From the NCBI GenBank assembly GCA_020636695.1, contig JACJXJ010000011.1, positions 1 to 47,307 on the forward strand: 47,307 bases of DNA, read 5' to 3'. A model generated the notes under the pieces. The model saw only the letters and a program-made list of their open reading frames with translations. It was not told the origin of the DNA and searched no databases. The position numbers and the translations under genes were made by a program. Within the stretch, counting starts at the first letter, position 1. Every line of letters starts with the position of its first letter. Shown here piece by piece: positions 33,417-41,871 of this stretch. This DNA is from Prevotellaceae bacterium (lineage in GTDB: Bacteria; Bacteroidota; Bacteroidia; Bacteroidales; Paludibacteraceae).

Positions 33417-34663
33417 TGTCTGAACAGCACTCGTTATCTCTTTTAGAACTCAACGAACAGGTTAAACAAACGCTTAAACTGTCGTTTGCTACGCCTGTGT
33501 GGATACGTGCTGAAATAGCTGAATTGCATGAGAATGCGAACGGCCATTGTTATTTGGAATTTGTCGAAAAATCATCCGATTCGGATTTAATTGTTGCCAA
33601 ACAAAAGGCGATGATTTGGTCGTTTACCTATCGCCTATTGAAACCTTATTTTGAATCGTCAACAGGCACTGCGTTAGCCGTTGGCATGAAAGTGTTGGTG
33701 TCTTGTCAAATAGAGTTTCATGAATTGTATGGCATGAGTTTGAATGTGCGTGATATCGATCCGATATTCACTGTAGGCGAAATGGCTGTACGTCGTGCCG
33801 AAATTATTCGTCGTTTGACCAGTGAGGGCGTTGCTGATATGAATAAACAATTGGAAATTCCATTTGTACCGCAACGTATCGCTGTCGTTTCATCGGCTTC
33901 TGCAGCAGGATTTGGCGATTTTCAAGATCAGCTCGAACATAATGCCTTTGGTTACCAATTTTATGTCAAACTGTTTCCTGCTGTGATGCAAGGTATACAG
34001 ACTGAAGAGTCTGTGATAAGGGCATTAGGAAAAATTGCTGATAATCAAGACTTATTCGATGTAGTGGTCATGATTCGTGGTGGCGGTTCCACTTCCGATT
34101 TAGCCGCATTTGACAATTATAATTTGGCGTTGCATTGTGCACAATTTCCCTTACCAATCATTAGTGGCATTGGGCATCAACGTGACGATAGTATCGTCGA
34201 TTTGGTGGCGCATACGCGGGTTAAAACACCAACAGCAGCGGCCGAGTTTTTAGTGGATTGTGTGCAGGAGGCCGATGCTTTTGTTACAAATTTAGCGAGT
34301 TCGTTGGCCAATCAGGCGCGTTTAATAATTACCGATGCTCAAAATAGGCAGCAAGCGCAAATTATGCATTTACCTCAGCAGGTTAAACAAATAGTCAACA
34401 GAGCACAACTAGTTTTACAAGCGCAAAACTTTAGTATAAAACAGGCGGCAAAAAAGGTCATTTCAAACGAGGAAAAACGGCTTGATTTGTTGACTCGATT
34501 TGTCGAAATGTCTGACCCCTATTTCGTGTTGAATCGGGGTTATTCTTATACTGAGAAAAATGGTAAAAAAATCAGTTCCGTTTCTCAATTGGCCGTTGGT
34601 GACCAAGTAGATACCTACTTTAGTGATGGAAAAACGACATCAATTATCAATAAAACAACCTAA
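33416..34663 (+). CDS. xseA: Exodeoxyribonuclease VII large subunit XseA
   Basis: XseA is the catalytic subunit of ExoVII, which degrades single-stranded DNA from both ends. The 415-residue protein has the N-terminal OB-fold (about 1-110, with VWIRAEIAELHENANGHCYLEF) and the catalytic core with ISGIGHQRDDSIVDLVAHTRVKTPTAAAEF and MIRGGGSTSDLAAF. A coiled-coil region fills about 280-365. The start overlaps the preceding protease stop by one base, and xseB follows after 3 bases. Confidence 0.95.
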   Translation: MSEQHSLSLLELNEQVKQTLKLSFATPVWIRAEIAELHENANGHCYLEFVEKSSDSDLIVAKQKAMIWSFTYRLLKPYFESSTGTALAVGMKVLVSCQIEFHELYGMSLNVRDIDPIFTVGEMAVRRAEIIRRLTSEGVADMNKQLEIPFVPQRIAVVSSASAAGFGDFQDQLEHNAFGYQFYVKLFPAVMQGIQTEESVIRALGKIADNQDLFDVVVMIRGGGSTSDLAAFDNYNLALHCAQFPLPIISGIGHQRDDSIVDLVAHTRVKTPTAAAEFLVDCVQEADAFVTNLASSLANQARLIITDAQNRQQAQIMHLPQQVKQIVNRAQLVLQAQNFSIKQAAKKVISNEEKRLDLLTRFVEMSDPYFVLNRGYSYTEKNGKKISSVSQLAVGDQVDTYFSDGKTTSIINKTT

Positions 34664-34666
34664 TAT

Positions 34667-34864
34667 ATGAAAAAGGAAATAACCTACGAGGAGGCTATGT
34701 CGCAACTCGAAACGATTGTGAAACAGCTGGAACGTAACGAATTAAGTATTGATGAACTTTCGGCGAAGGTGAAAGAAGCTACCGCGCTCGTGCAACGATG
34801 CAAGGATATACTTCACACAACAGACGAAGCTATCGAAAAAATGTTAGCTTCTATGGATGTTTAA
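34667..34864 (+). CDS. xseB: Exodeoxyribonuclease VII small subunit XseB
   Basis: The 65-residue helical protein has the standard XseB form: YEEAMSQLETIVKQLERNELSIDELSAKVKEA, then a helix with CKDILHTTDEAIEKML. It binds the XseA coiled coil. It begins 3 bases after the xseA stop and is the last gene of the mnmA-protease-xseA-xseB unit; it converges on lpdA with an 18-base gap that holds no clear terminator. Confidence 0.95.
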   Translation: MKKEITYEEAMSQLETIVKQLERNELSIDELSAKVKEATALVQRCKDILHTTDEAIEKMLASMDV

Positions 34865-34882
34865 AACGAATGAGGAAAAATT

Positions 34883-36226
34883 TTAGAGTGTGAAAAGCGC
34901 CTCTTTGAATATTTCGCCTACCGAAGGATGTGGAAATATAAGTTTTTTGAATTCGCTCACAGTTAATCCACGTTCCATGGCTAAAGTAGCAGTGGCTATT
35001 AACTCTGATGCTGGATTTCCAATAATGTGCGCTCCAAGCAACTGTTGATCTTCGTTGAAAATGAGTTTACATAAACCATTTCCACCTTCGTTTTCTGCCA
35101 CAAAACGACCAGAGAAGGTCATGGGCAATTTCGCCACTTGATAATTGATGCCCTTTGCTTGTAATGAATCTTCCGTAACACCAACTCCAGCTACTTCAGG
35201 ATTTGTGTATACTACCGCAGGCACAACGTTGTAATTCATATCATCTTCTATTCCTACTAAATGATTGACAGCCACTTCTGCTTCGCGCGAAGCAGTATGA
35301 GCTAACATAGAAAAACCTGTGATATCACCTATCGCATAAATATGAGGATGGGAGGTTTGCATGTGATTATTCACGGCAAGCCCTTTACGGAAATGTTCGA
35401 GTTGGAGTGGTTCTAATCCCAAATTTTCAAGATTTGGTTGGCGACCAACACACAATAAAATTTTGGTAGTGTTCACACTTTGAATGCCTTCGCTTGTAGC
35501 AAATAGCACATGGTCATTGGAAACTTCTTTTACTTGGGCGTTGAGATGGAATGTAATTCCTTTTTTGGCATAATCGGCGCGCAGTAAAGCTGCGATTTCG
35601 GAATCAATGCCAGGTAAAATTTCAGGAGCCATTTCTATGACTGTAACTGCGGTACCAAATGTATTAAATAATCCCGCAAATTCTAATCCAATAACTCCGC
35701 CTCCAACAATTACAAGCGACTCAGGTACTGATTTTGTGTCGAGTGCTTCGGTACTAGTCCAGAAAGAGGTCGAATCCAATCCTTTAATTGGGGGAATAAC
35801 GGTGGAAGAACCTGTACATACAATTACATTTTTTGCTTCAAATAACTCCTTATTGCAAGCTATTTCAATGTGATTGGTAGCACTTTGTATAGAGGCTTCA
35901 CCATTTACTACCGTGATAGAATGTTCAGCCATTTTTGTGCGTATGCCAGCGTTCAGTTTGCGTACAATTTTATTTTTTCGAGCTACTATTTTTTCGTAGT
36001 CAAACGATAAGTTGTCTAACGTGATACCGTACTTTGAACCGTTTTGTGCATTTTGGTAGAGTTTGGCGCTATAAAGCATTGTTTTTGTCGGGATACAGCC
36101 TTCGTTTAAACATACGCCTCCTAGTTGTTTTTTTTCAAACAAAACAACTGTCAACCCTTTTTTAGCGGCACGTTCAGCTGCCGTATACCCACCAGGTCCA
36201 CCACCAATGATTGCTAAATCAAACAT
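34883..36226 (-). CDS. lpdA: Dihydrolipoyl dehydrogenase
   Basis: This FAD flavoprotein reoxidises dihydrolipoamide in 2-oxoacid dehydrogenase or glycine cleavage complexes. The 447-residue protein has the N-terminal FAD fingerprint IIGGGPGGYTAA, the redox pair C39 and C44 in GGVCLNEGCIPTK, the NAD site VIVGGGVIGLEFAG, and the C-terminal HPHPSVGEIFKEA with the catalytic His-Glu pair. No E1 or E2 gene is present in the window. Its ATG overlaps the M23 peptidase stop by one base, so it belongs to the ndk-M23-lpdA transcript. Confidence 0.94.
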   Translation of the reverse strand: MFDLAIIGGGPGGYTAAERAAKKGLTVVLFEKKQLGGVCLNEGCIPTKTMLYSAKLYQNAQNGSKYGITLDNLSFDYEKIVARKNKIVRKLNAGIRTKMAEHSITVVNGEASIQSATNHIEIACNKELFEAKNVIVCTGSSTVIPPIKGLDSTSFWTSTEALDTKSVPESLVIVGGGVIGLEFAGLFNTFGTAVTVIEMAPEILPGIDSEIAALLRADYAKKGITFHLNAQVKEVSNDHVLFATSEGIQSVNTTKILLCVGRQPNLENLGLEPLQLEHFRKGLAVNNHMQTSHPHIYAIGDITGFSMLAHTASREAEVAVNHLVGIEDDMNYNVVPAVVYTNPEVAGVGVTEDSLQAKGINYQVAKLPMTFSGRFVAENEGGNGLCKLIFNEDQQLLGAHIIGNPASELIATATLAMERGLTVSEFKKLIFPHPSVGEIFKEALFTL

Positions 36227-37119
36227 TATTTATAACGTATTTTTTTACCCACTCTTAAAATGCTGTTTGGACTTATTTTGTTCAATTTGCAGAGTTGTTT
36301 CACAGTGACTCCATATCGCCTTGCAATTTTTGAAAGATTATCACCAGGCCTAACTTTGTGGTAACGTGCTTGCGCCATAGCTTTGAGTTCTTTTGCATGG
36401 CTATACGTATCCTTTTTGGTAATATAATAATCCTTTTTGTGGAGCTTTTTAGTTTGAAAGTCAATTAATTTAGTTGGGTTAAACGCATTACCTAAAAATC
36501 GTATTTCATAATGTAGGTGCGGCCCTGTAGAATGCCCCGTATTGCCCCCTAATGCGATGATATCACCTGCTTTTACTGTTTGGTTGACATTAACTAGAAC
36601 TTCTAATAGGTGTGCATATACAGTTTCTAAGCCATTATTATGACGAATTACTAAATAATGTCCGTATCCTTTTCGTTCATAATCCACAATACGCACTTTC
36701 CCTCCGAAAGTAGCACGGATAGTGTCGCCAATTTTGACGCCTAAATCTATTCCATAGTGATAACGGTATTTACGCATTCCAAAATTGGATGTTACGTGAT
36801 TACTTCTTAAAGGATATACAAAATCCGAACAGTTAATGAAGACAGAATCAGGTAAACTATCTATTTTGATACGATATGGATTTAATCGTTCTGATGTCCA
36901 AGAATAATTGTATAATTCGCAGGCGGGGTTGCTATAGATATCTACAGTATCCCTTACAAATGATTTGGTGGAGACGAAATCTTTGTGGGCATCAATATCA
37001 TCTAATTCAAAAAATTCTGTAGAATCATTTTCGTCTAAAACAGGCGAAATGGCATAAGAATAATTGAATAATCCGCCTAAAAAGAGACAGCCGATTAGGA
37101 ATAGTTTTCGATTGCTCAT
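36226..37119 (-). CDS. M23 (LytM-type) peptidase with LysM domain
   Basis: A cell-wall-linked protein of 297 residues from the ATG at 37119; a GTG three bases earlier is also possible. An N-terminal signal or anchor (about 5-24) is followed by the M23 metallopeptidase domain with zinc ligands in HYGIDLG (H122, D126) and PHLHYE (H204), and H171 in VYAHL (numbering from the GTG). A C-terminal LysM domain (about 253-298, YHKVRPGDNLSKIARRYGV) binds peptidoglycan. All catalytic residues are present, so an active endopeptidase is expected. It overlaps ndk upstream and lpdA downstream. Confidence 0.92.
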   Translation of the reverse strand: MSNRKLFLIGCLFLGGLFNYSYAISPVLDENDSTEFFELDDIDAHKDFVSTKSFVRDTVDIYSNPACELYNYSWTSERLNPYRIKIDSLPDSVFINCSDFVYPLRSNHVTSNFGMRKYRYHYGIDLGVKIGDTIRATFGGKVRIVDYERKGYGHYLVIRHNNGLETVYAHLLEVLVNVNQTVKAGDIIALGGNTGHSTGPHLHYEIRFLGNAFNPTKLIDFQTKKLHKKDYYITKKDTYSHAKELKAMAQARYHKVRPGDNLSKIARRYGVTVKQLCKLNKISPNSILRVGKKIRYK

Positions 37120-37580
37120 CACTTTTCGTCTGTTGCATATAAAAAGCTGTGACCAACTTTCGAATAATCAAATAGTTCCTCGGGTTTGAAGAAACGGTTT
37201 AGTTCAATCACCGCGTTTTCAACAGAATCGGATGTGTGAATGATATTTTCTTGCATACTCATACCAAAATCACCACGGATAGTTCCAGGCGTTGCATTGC
37301 GCGAATTTGTTACGCCAGTCATATTTCGTACAACTTGCACACAATCCAATCCTTCTAAGCAACATACAATAACCGGGGATGCCATCATTGATGCTTTAAT
37401 ACGTGGGAAAAAAGGTTTATCAACCAAGTGGCTGTAGTGTTCTGCTAAAATGGTGTCATCTAATTGAATCATCTTAAGGCCTGCTAATTTAAGACCTTTA
37501 CGTTCGAAACGATTGATGATATCTCCCACTAATTCGCGTTGAATAGCACCTGGTTTTATTATAACGAGTGTTTTTTCCAT
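37119..37580 (-). CDS. ndk: Nucleoside diphosphate kinase
   Basis: Ndk balances nucleoside triphosphate pools by phosphate transfer through a histidine. The 153-residue protein has the standard length, the active-site H115 in NIIHTSDS, and the nucleotide-binding block NATPGTIRGDFG. It is the first gene of the ndk-M23-lpdA transcript, with its stop overlapping the M23 start. A -7-like box lies 56 bases upstream of the ATG. Confidence 0.97.
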   Translation of the reverse strand: MEKTLVIIKPGAIQRELVGDIINRFERKGLKLAGLKMIQLDDTILAEHYSHLVDKPFFPRIKASMMASPVIVCCLEGLDCVQVVRNMTGVTNSRNATPGTIRGDFGMSMQENIIHTSDSVENAVIELNRFFKPEELFDYSKVGHSFLYATDEK

Positions 37581-37635
37581 AATTTACGTAATGTGATATA
37601 ATATAAGTTGATTTATTATCAAATGGGCAGGACAA

Positions 37636-37643
37636 CAAAAGTA
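37636..37643 (-). promoter_or_regulatory. Putative -7 box for ndk-M23-lpdA
   Basis: The minus strand reads TACTTTTG, matching TAnnTTTG, leaving a leader of about 50 bases before the ndk ATG. A short imperfect palindrome TTACCATTGTGTGGTAGGTAA lies upstream near 37700-37720. Confidence 0.45.
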
Positions 37644-37721
37644 AGATTTTTTTTTGAAAGTTCTATGCAAATTAAGGTTATAAATGGTCAAAAAAAATCT
37701 TACCATTGTGTGGTAGGTAAT

Positions 37722-37758
37722 AAAAAAGGCTGTTGCATATTGTGCAACAGCCTTTTTT
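37722..37758. terminator. Rho-independent terminator after the M16 peptidase gene
   Basis: Stem GGCTGTTGCA/TGCAACAGCC (37728-37737 and 37743-37752) with a 5-base loop, flanked by A6 and T6 runs. It lies 20 bases after the end of the M16 gene on the minus strand and is symmetric, so it may work both ways. Confidence 0.93.
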
Positions 37759-37777
37759 GATAGTGAAAATCTAGTAG

Positions 37778-40723
37778 TTAGAATCCTCCTTTGAATAATT
37801 TTGAAGGGCTCATTTTGGTCACTTTCCCCCATTTAGCTTGAATAGCTTTCAAGTTAATGGTTTTTGCGTCACCCGTAATAACTACAACAATAGGTTGTCC
37901 TTTGATGTATTTGTTGTAGAAATTAGTGATTTGTTCAAATTTTAAAGCATCTACTTTTGGCATATTTACTTTAGCTGGATCTTCTGTGTAACCTAATTTT
38001 TCCCATGCATCAAACACAAAGCTTGCTTCGCGGAAAGATGGTTTGTCTGTTAATGAAGATTGACGTAAGTAGGTTTTAATGTTATTCAAACGTTCAGGAT
38101 ATACAGGCATGTTTTTAAGTAAATCCATGTAAACATCTACTGCATCTGCAACTTTATCTCCTTGAGTTCCTACATAACCAATTAAGTAAGAGTTTTTACC
38201 TGTAACAGGAGGAGTTACCATTTGACCATATGCTGTGTAAGCCATGGAGCGTTTTTCGCGAATTTCGTTCATTACTAATCCACTAAAGCCACCGCTAAAG
38301 TATTGGTTGAATGCTTCGTAATCTACATCTTCCGAAATGTTATAAGGCTGGCCATTTACGTAGAAGTAAATTTTAGCTTGTTGCATCTCTTTGTTAGGTA
38401 AGAAATAGATAGTTTGTGCATCGTATTTCACACGATCTCTAATGATTGGAGATTCACTTTTCTTTAAGCCATCTTTCAACGGTAAGTTGGCCTTGAAAAT
38501 TTCAGCTGCTTGTGCAGCAGGTGTGTGACCTACAAAGTGGATGTCTAATTCATAGTTAGTAGCATCAATAATGGTTTTTGTTAAATCACCAACAGTTAAT
38601 AGATAATTTACAGATACATCGCCATCAGGACTTACGTTCACATTGTACATATCTTTTACATCTATACGATCAATGTATTCAGATTTATCTTTGTAAAGTA
38701 CATATTCCATCAAAGCATCTGACAACATGTCTGGATTTTTCTTTTCAATCATGCGGTTGTTTAATTCTCCACCAATAACACGTTCCAACTGTTTGTTGTC
38801 CAGTTTAGGGAACAATGTTTGGCGGGTCATTAATTTACAGATTTCAGCCAAGTTTTTTTCATCTCCAGTTAATTGGATATAAAAATAACTATTTGTAACG
38901 CCGTAAGAACAAGACGCACCAAGTTCACTAAATTGACGACGTAATGATTGTGCATCCACATCAGGCATCACACCTGCGGTATTCATTAAGGCCGTTGCGT
39001 ATTTTAATTTAGGCATTTTTTCTGTACCAACGCCGTATTTTAAAGTCAATGTAAATACATCATTTACTTTGTTGTCAGAGCAAAACAAGTTAACGTCATT
39101 GTAAAGTTTTACTTTTTTTACATCGTCAAAATTGTTATATTTTTCTTCCACAGTACCTATTGGCATTGCTTTGATTTTTTGAGAATAAGCTGTTTCTACA
39201 CCTTTTGGAGGGTCTAAAGGTTTAATCTCAGGTTTTTTCAATTTATTCTTTTTAGGAGTTCCTTCTTCAATAGTAACGGTAATGTGGTTGCCTCCTAAAT
39301 ATTTTTGTGCTGTGCGTTGTACGTCTTCGCGTGTGATTGCGTTCACACGTTCGTTCATTTTTAAATAAACATCTACTGGTTCATTGTAAGCAAAAGCATA
39401 AGTAAGAACGTCCACTTTTGATGAAGGTCTTTCGAACATCACCTTGTACGACTGTAATAGTTGTGCTTTTACTGATTGGAATAACCAATCTTCAAAGGTG
39501 CCATTTTTGAGCTTATCGATTTCTTTTAAAATTATTTTTTCAGTGGCACTATTTGATTCATACATATTTTGTGCGATATCAAAATAAGGAACAGCCATTA
39601 CTAAAATGCGACCTAAATCACGACGTGCATCATTTTGAGCGAAAGCCATTTGAATATCACCATCCAACATAAGTTTATCAAGCAAACCAGTGCTGTGTTC
39701 GTTATTAAGTAATGATAAAGTAAAATCTAACAACAATTCGTCTTTGTCTCCTTTTTTCACGCCATTGTAACCCCAAACTACTTGAGGATAATAACCTAAT
39801 TTAGCTGATACTTTAGGATTGCCTTCGAATGTCGTAGGATTGTAAGTGGCGCGTGCTGGCAATTCTTTAGCTTTTAAACGACCAAATTTTTCAGCAATCA
39901 TCGGTTTTACAGCTTCTGAATCGAAGTTACCAACTAATACTAAAGCCATGTTGTTAGGCACATACCAAGTTTGGAAAAATTTAATAAGTGCACTTAAACT
40001 AGGATTTTTTAAGTGTTCAGGTTTTCCAATTACATCACGTGAGTAAGGGTGACCTTTGTATAAGTTATCAAATAAAAATTCAGTAACATGTGTTTCGTTA
40101 TCATCTTGGTACATGTTATATTCTTCGAATACATTTTCCAACTCAGCTTGAAATGAACGGAATACAGGATCCATCAAACGTTCTGAATTTAATTCTAACC
40201 ATTTTTCCATTTGGAATGAAGGGAAGTTGTTGAAATAAGCTGTCAAGTCATAGCTTGTAAACGCATTTAAACCTTCTCCACCCATTCCTTCTGTTAAATT
40301 TGAAAAATCGTCTGTGGCACCATATTTTGCTGCTTCCATTGATTTTTCATTGATGGTTTTAATGAGTTCGGTACGCGCTTTTTCGTCTGTAGTTGTAGCC
40401 AATTGGTCGTACAATTTGATAATCTCTTCGTACAAAGGTTTTTCTTTTTCCCAATCTAGTGCACCAATATTTTTAGTGCCTTTGAACAAAACATGTTCCA
40501 AGTAGTGAGCTAAACCAGTGTAATCTGCAGGTTCGTCAAGTGCTCCAGCACGAGTGACGATACGTCCGTGTACGTCGGGTTGATTATGATCTTCCCATAA
40601 GAATACGGTTAAACCGTTATCCAATTTGTACTGAGTCAAACCTTTGCCTGGATCTTGCTGTGCAAATACGCTTGATGCCAAGGCTAATAAGGCGACTAAC
40701 ATTGCATAAACTTTTGTTTTCAT
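37778..40723 (-). CDS. M16 (pitrilysin-like) zinc peptidase, two-lobed
   Basis: A 981-residue exported metallopeptidase with a signal peptide (residues 1-21, ending VFAQ). The inverted zinc motif HYLEH is at 73-77 (H73, E76, H77), with the distal glutamate ligand in ELENVFEEYN. The second half repeats the M16 fold without the zinc motif, including the RSMAYTAYG segment typical of the inactive lobe. The length fits single-chain, two-lobe M16 enzymes. Substrates are probably peptides in the periplasm. The ATG is 40 bases after the stop of the Xre gene; I see no clear promoter there, so it may be read from the DUF2975 promoter. Confidence 0.95.
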   Translation of the reverse strand: MKTKVYAMLVALLALASSVFAQQDPGKGLTQYKLDNGLTVFLWEDHNQPDVHGRIVTRAGALDEPADYTGLAHYLEHVLFKGTKNIGALDWEKEKPLYEEIIKLYDQLATTTDEKARTELIKTINEKSMEAAKYGATDDFSNLTEGMGGEGLNAFTSYDLTAYFNNFPSFQMEKWLELNSERLMDPVFRSFQAELENVFEEYNMYQDDNETHVTEFLFDNLYKGHPYSRDVIGKPEHLKNPSLSALIKFFQTWYVPNNMALVLVGNFDSEAVKPMIAEKFGRLKAKELPARATYNPTTFEGNPKVSAKLGYYPQVVWGYNGVKKGDKDELLLDFTLSLLNNEHSTGLLDKLMLDGDIQMAFAQNDARRDLGRILVMAVPYFDIAQNMYESNSATEKIILKEIDKLKNGTFEDWLFQSVKAQLLQSYKVMFERPSSKVDVLTYAFAYNEPVDVYLKMNERVNAITREDVQRTAQKYLGGNHITVTIEEGTPKKNKLKKPEIKPLDPPKGVETAYSQKIKAMPIGTVEEKYNNFDDVKKVKLYNDVNLFCSDNKVNDVFTLTLKYGVGTEKMPKLKYATALMNTAGVMPDVDAQSLRRQFSELGASCSYGVTNSYFYIQLTGDEKNLAEICKLMTRQTLFPKLDNKQLERVIGGELNNRMIEKKNPDMLSDALMEYVLYKDKSEYIDRIDVKDMYNVNVSPDGDVSVNYLLTVGDLTKTIIDATNYELDIHFVGHTPAAQAAEIFKANLPLKDGLKKSESPIIRDRVKYDAQTIYFLPNKEMQQAKIYFYVNGQPYNISEDVDYEAFNQYFSGGFSGLVMNEIREKRSMAYTAYGQMVTPPVTGKNSYLIGYVGTQGDKVADAVDVYMDLLKNMPVYPERLNNIKTYLRQSSLTDKPSFREASFVFDAWEKLGYTEDPAKVNMPKVDALKFEQITNFYNKYIKGQPIVVVITGDAKTINLKAIQAKWGKVTKMSPSKLFKGGF

Positions 40724-40763
40724 AATTTTTTAATAAAGTGATTAAAAATAAGTTATAGGTATT

Positions 40764-40967
40764 TTATTTCTCAAATTCCAAGATGTCTCCAGGTTGACAC
40801 TCCAGCACTTCACAGATGGCTTCGAGTGTACTAAACCGAATAGCTTTGGCTTTCCCTGTTTTTAGAATCGAAAGATTGGCAGGTGTAACATCTACTTTTT
40901 CGGATAGTTCGTTTAGTGACATTTTTCGTTTAGCCATCATCACATCCAAATTGACAATAATTGACAT
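40764..40967 (-). CDS. Small Xre-type (YozG-like) helix-turn-helix regulator
   Basis: A 67-residue protein that is essentially one helix-turn-helix domain, with KRKMSLNELSEKVDVTPANLSILKTGKAKAIRFSTLEAICEVLECQPGDILEF. This small class is characteristically found next to DUF2975 membrane proteins, as it is here (19 bases downstream of one). It is expected to bind DNA as a dimer and probably controls its own operon; a palindrome upstream of the operon promoter (41726-41740) is the best operator candidate. Confidence 0.92.
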   Translation of the reverse strand: MSIIVNLDVMMAKRKMSLNELSEKVDVTPANLSILKTGKAKAIRFSTLEAICEVLECQPGDILEFEK

Positions 40968-40986
40968 AGTTGTTGTTCCTTTCTTT

Positions 40987-41649
40987 TTAAATAATTAAAT
41001 CTTGTTCTTTTTTATATCCAGTTGCTATACGCAGTATTTCATTCATTAATAAAATGACTAGCCCCATAACAAAATCATCCCAATCGATAATTTTGGAGTA
41101 ACTGATAGTATAGTCTGCCAATTCTATCGCTTGTCGTGCCATATAGACCGTTAAGCCTTGCCATACAGTACTCATCGCTCCTAACACAAGAAAACCAATA
41201 CCTATGATGTTAATACGTTTTATAGTAACTTCCTCGAAAACTTCTGAACGGCGGAATGAGAGGATGATTTTTATAAACACGACTAAAACGTAGAAAAAAC
41301 AGATTAAAATACCTAGGTTGAGTAATCCACTGATAATGGAAATTAGCACTTCTCCTGTGGTTTTTTCATGGGTGTCTTTCATATGAAAGGTCACGAGAGA
41401 GGCTTCTGAAGGAATTAGTGAAAGGGGAGCTCCATCTTTTACATTATCTTCATTAAGTGCAATAGCATCTGTTTTCGGTGTTAGTTTTAAAGACGTGAAA
41501 TGTTCTGACTCTAGGTCGTTATCAATTTCAAACGAGGCGATGCCATAACCCATGTGAAAGCCTTCTACAAAGGACATAACTGTGTCTTGAAAAACAGCTA
41601 CTAAAAAACTTACCAAAAGTAGGGTACACAAAATTTTAAAACGTTTCAT
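40987..41649 (-). CDS. DUF2975 family membrane protein
   Basis: A 220-residue inner-membrane protein with hydrophobic segments at about 5-25, 100-130, 145-168 and 187-207; residues 35-95 form a polar, probably periplasmic loop. The segment LSFRRSEVFEEVTIKRINIIGIGFLVLG between two helices is typical of DUF2975. These proteins are nearly always paired with a small Xre regulator, as seen downstream; the molecular role of the pair is not known. Confidence 0.88.
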   Translation of the reverse strand: MKRFKILCTLLLVSFLVAVFQDTVMSFVEGFHMGYGIASFEIDNDLESEHFTSLKLTPKTDAIALNEDNVKDGAPLSLIPSEASLVTFHMKDTHEKTTGEVLISIISGLLNLGILICFFYVLVVFIKIILSFRRSEVFEEVTIKRINIIGIGFLVLGAMSTVWQGLTVYMARQAIELADYTISYSKIIDWDDFVMGLVILLMNEILRIATGYKKEQDLII

Positions 41650-41687
41650 AAGCGTTTATGGTTTTAGTAAAAATTAGAATTTCGATG

Positions 41688-41719
41688 CAAAGGAAATGAT
41701 TATTTTTTGAATAACCAAA
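41688..41719 (-). promoter_or_regulatory. Promoter of the DUF2975-Xre operon
   Basis: On the minus strand TTTG (41719-41716) is followed after 20 bases by TTCCTTTG (41695-41688), one mismatch from TAnnTTTG. The -7 box lies about 39 bases before the DUF2975 ATG. Confidence 0.55.
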
Positions 41720-41725
41720 TATTTT

Positions 41726-41740
41726 TATCGTTTTTCGATA
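41726..41740. promoter_or_regulatory. Candidate operator palindrome TATCG-N5-CGATA
   Basis: The sequence TATCGTTTTTCGATA has perfect 5-base arms around T5 and sits 6 bases upstream of the -33 element of the DUF2975-Xre operon. Its size suits a small dimeric Xre regulator. Binding is inference. Confidence 0.45.
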
Positions 41741-41844
41741 TTTTTTTATTGAAAAAATTGAATTTTGATGGTGCGATTTTTAAAAGGTGAAAATTTAGTG
41801 ATTTAAATTTGTTATAACTTATTACACTTATTTGTTAAAATATG

Positions 41845-41852
41845 TATCTTTG
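41845..41852 (+). promoter_or_regulatory. Putative -7 box for the DUF2851 gene
   Basis: TATCTTTG matches TAnnTTTG and lies 19 bases before the ATG at 41872. No TTTG is found at standard spacing. Confidence 0.5.
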
Positions 41853-41871
41853 CCACTATCCTTTAAATTAA

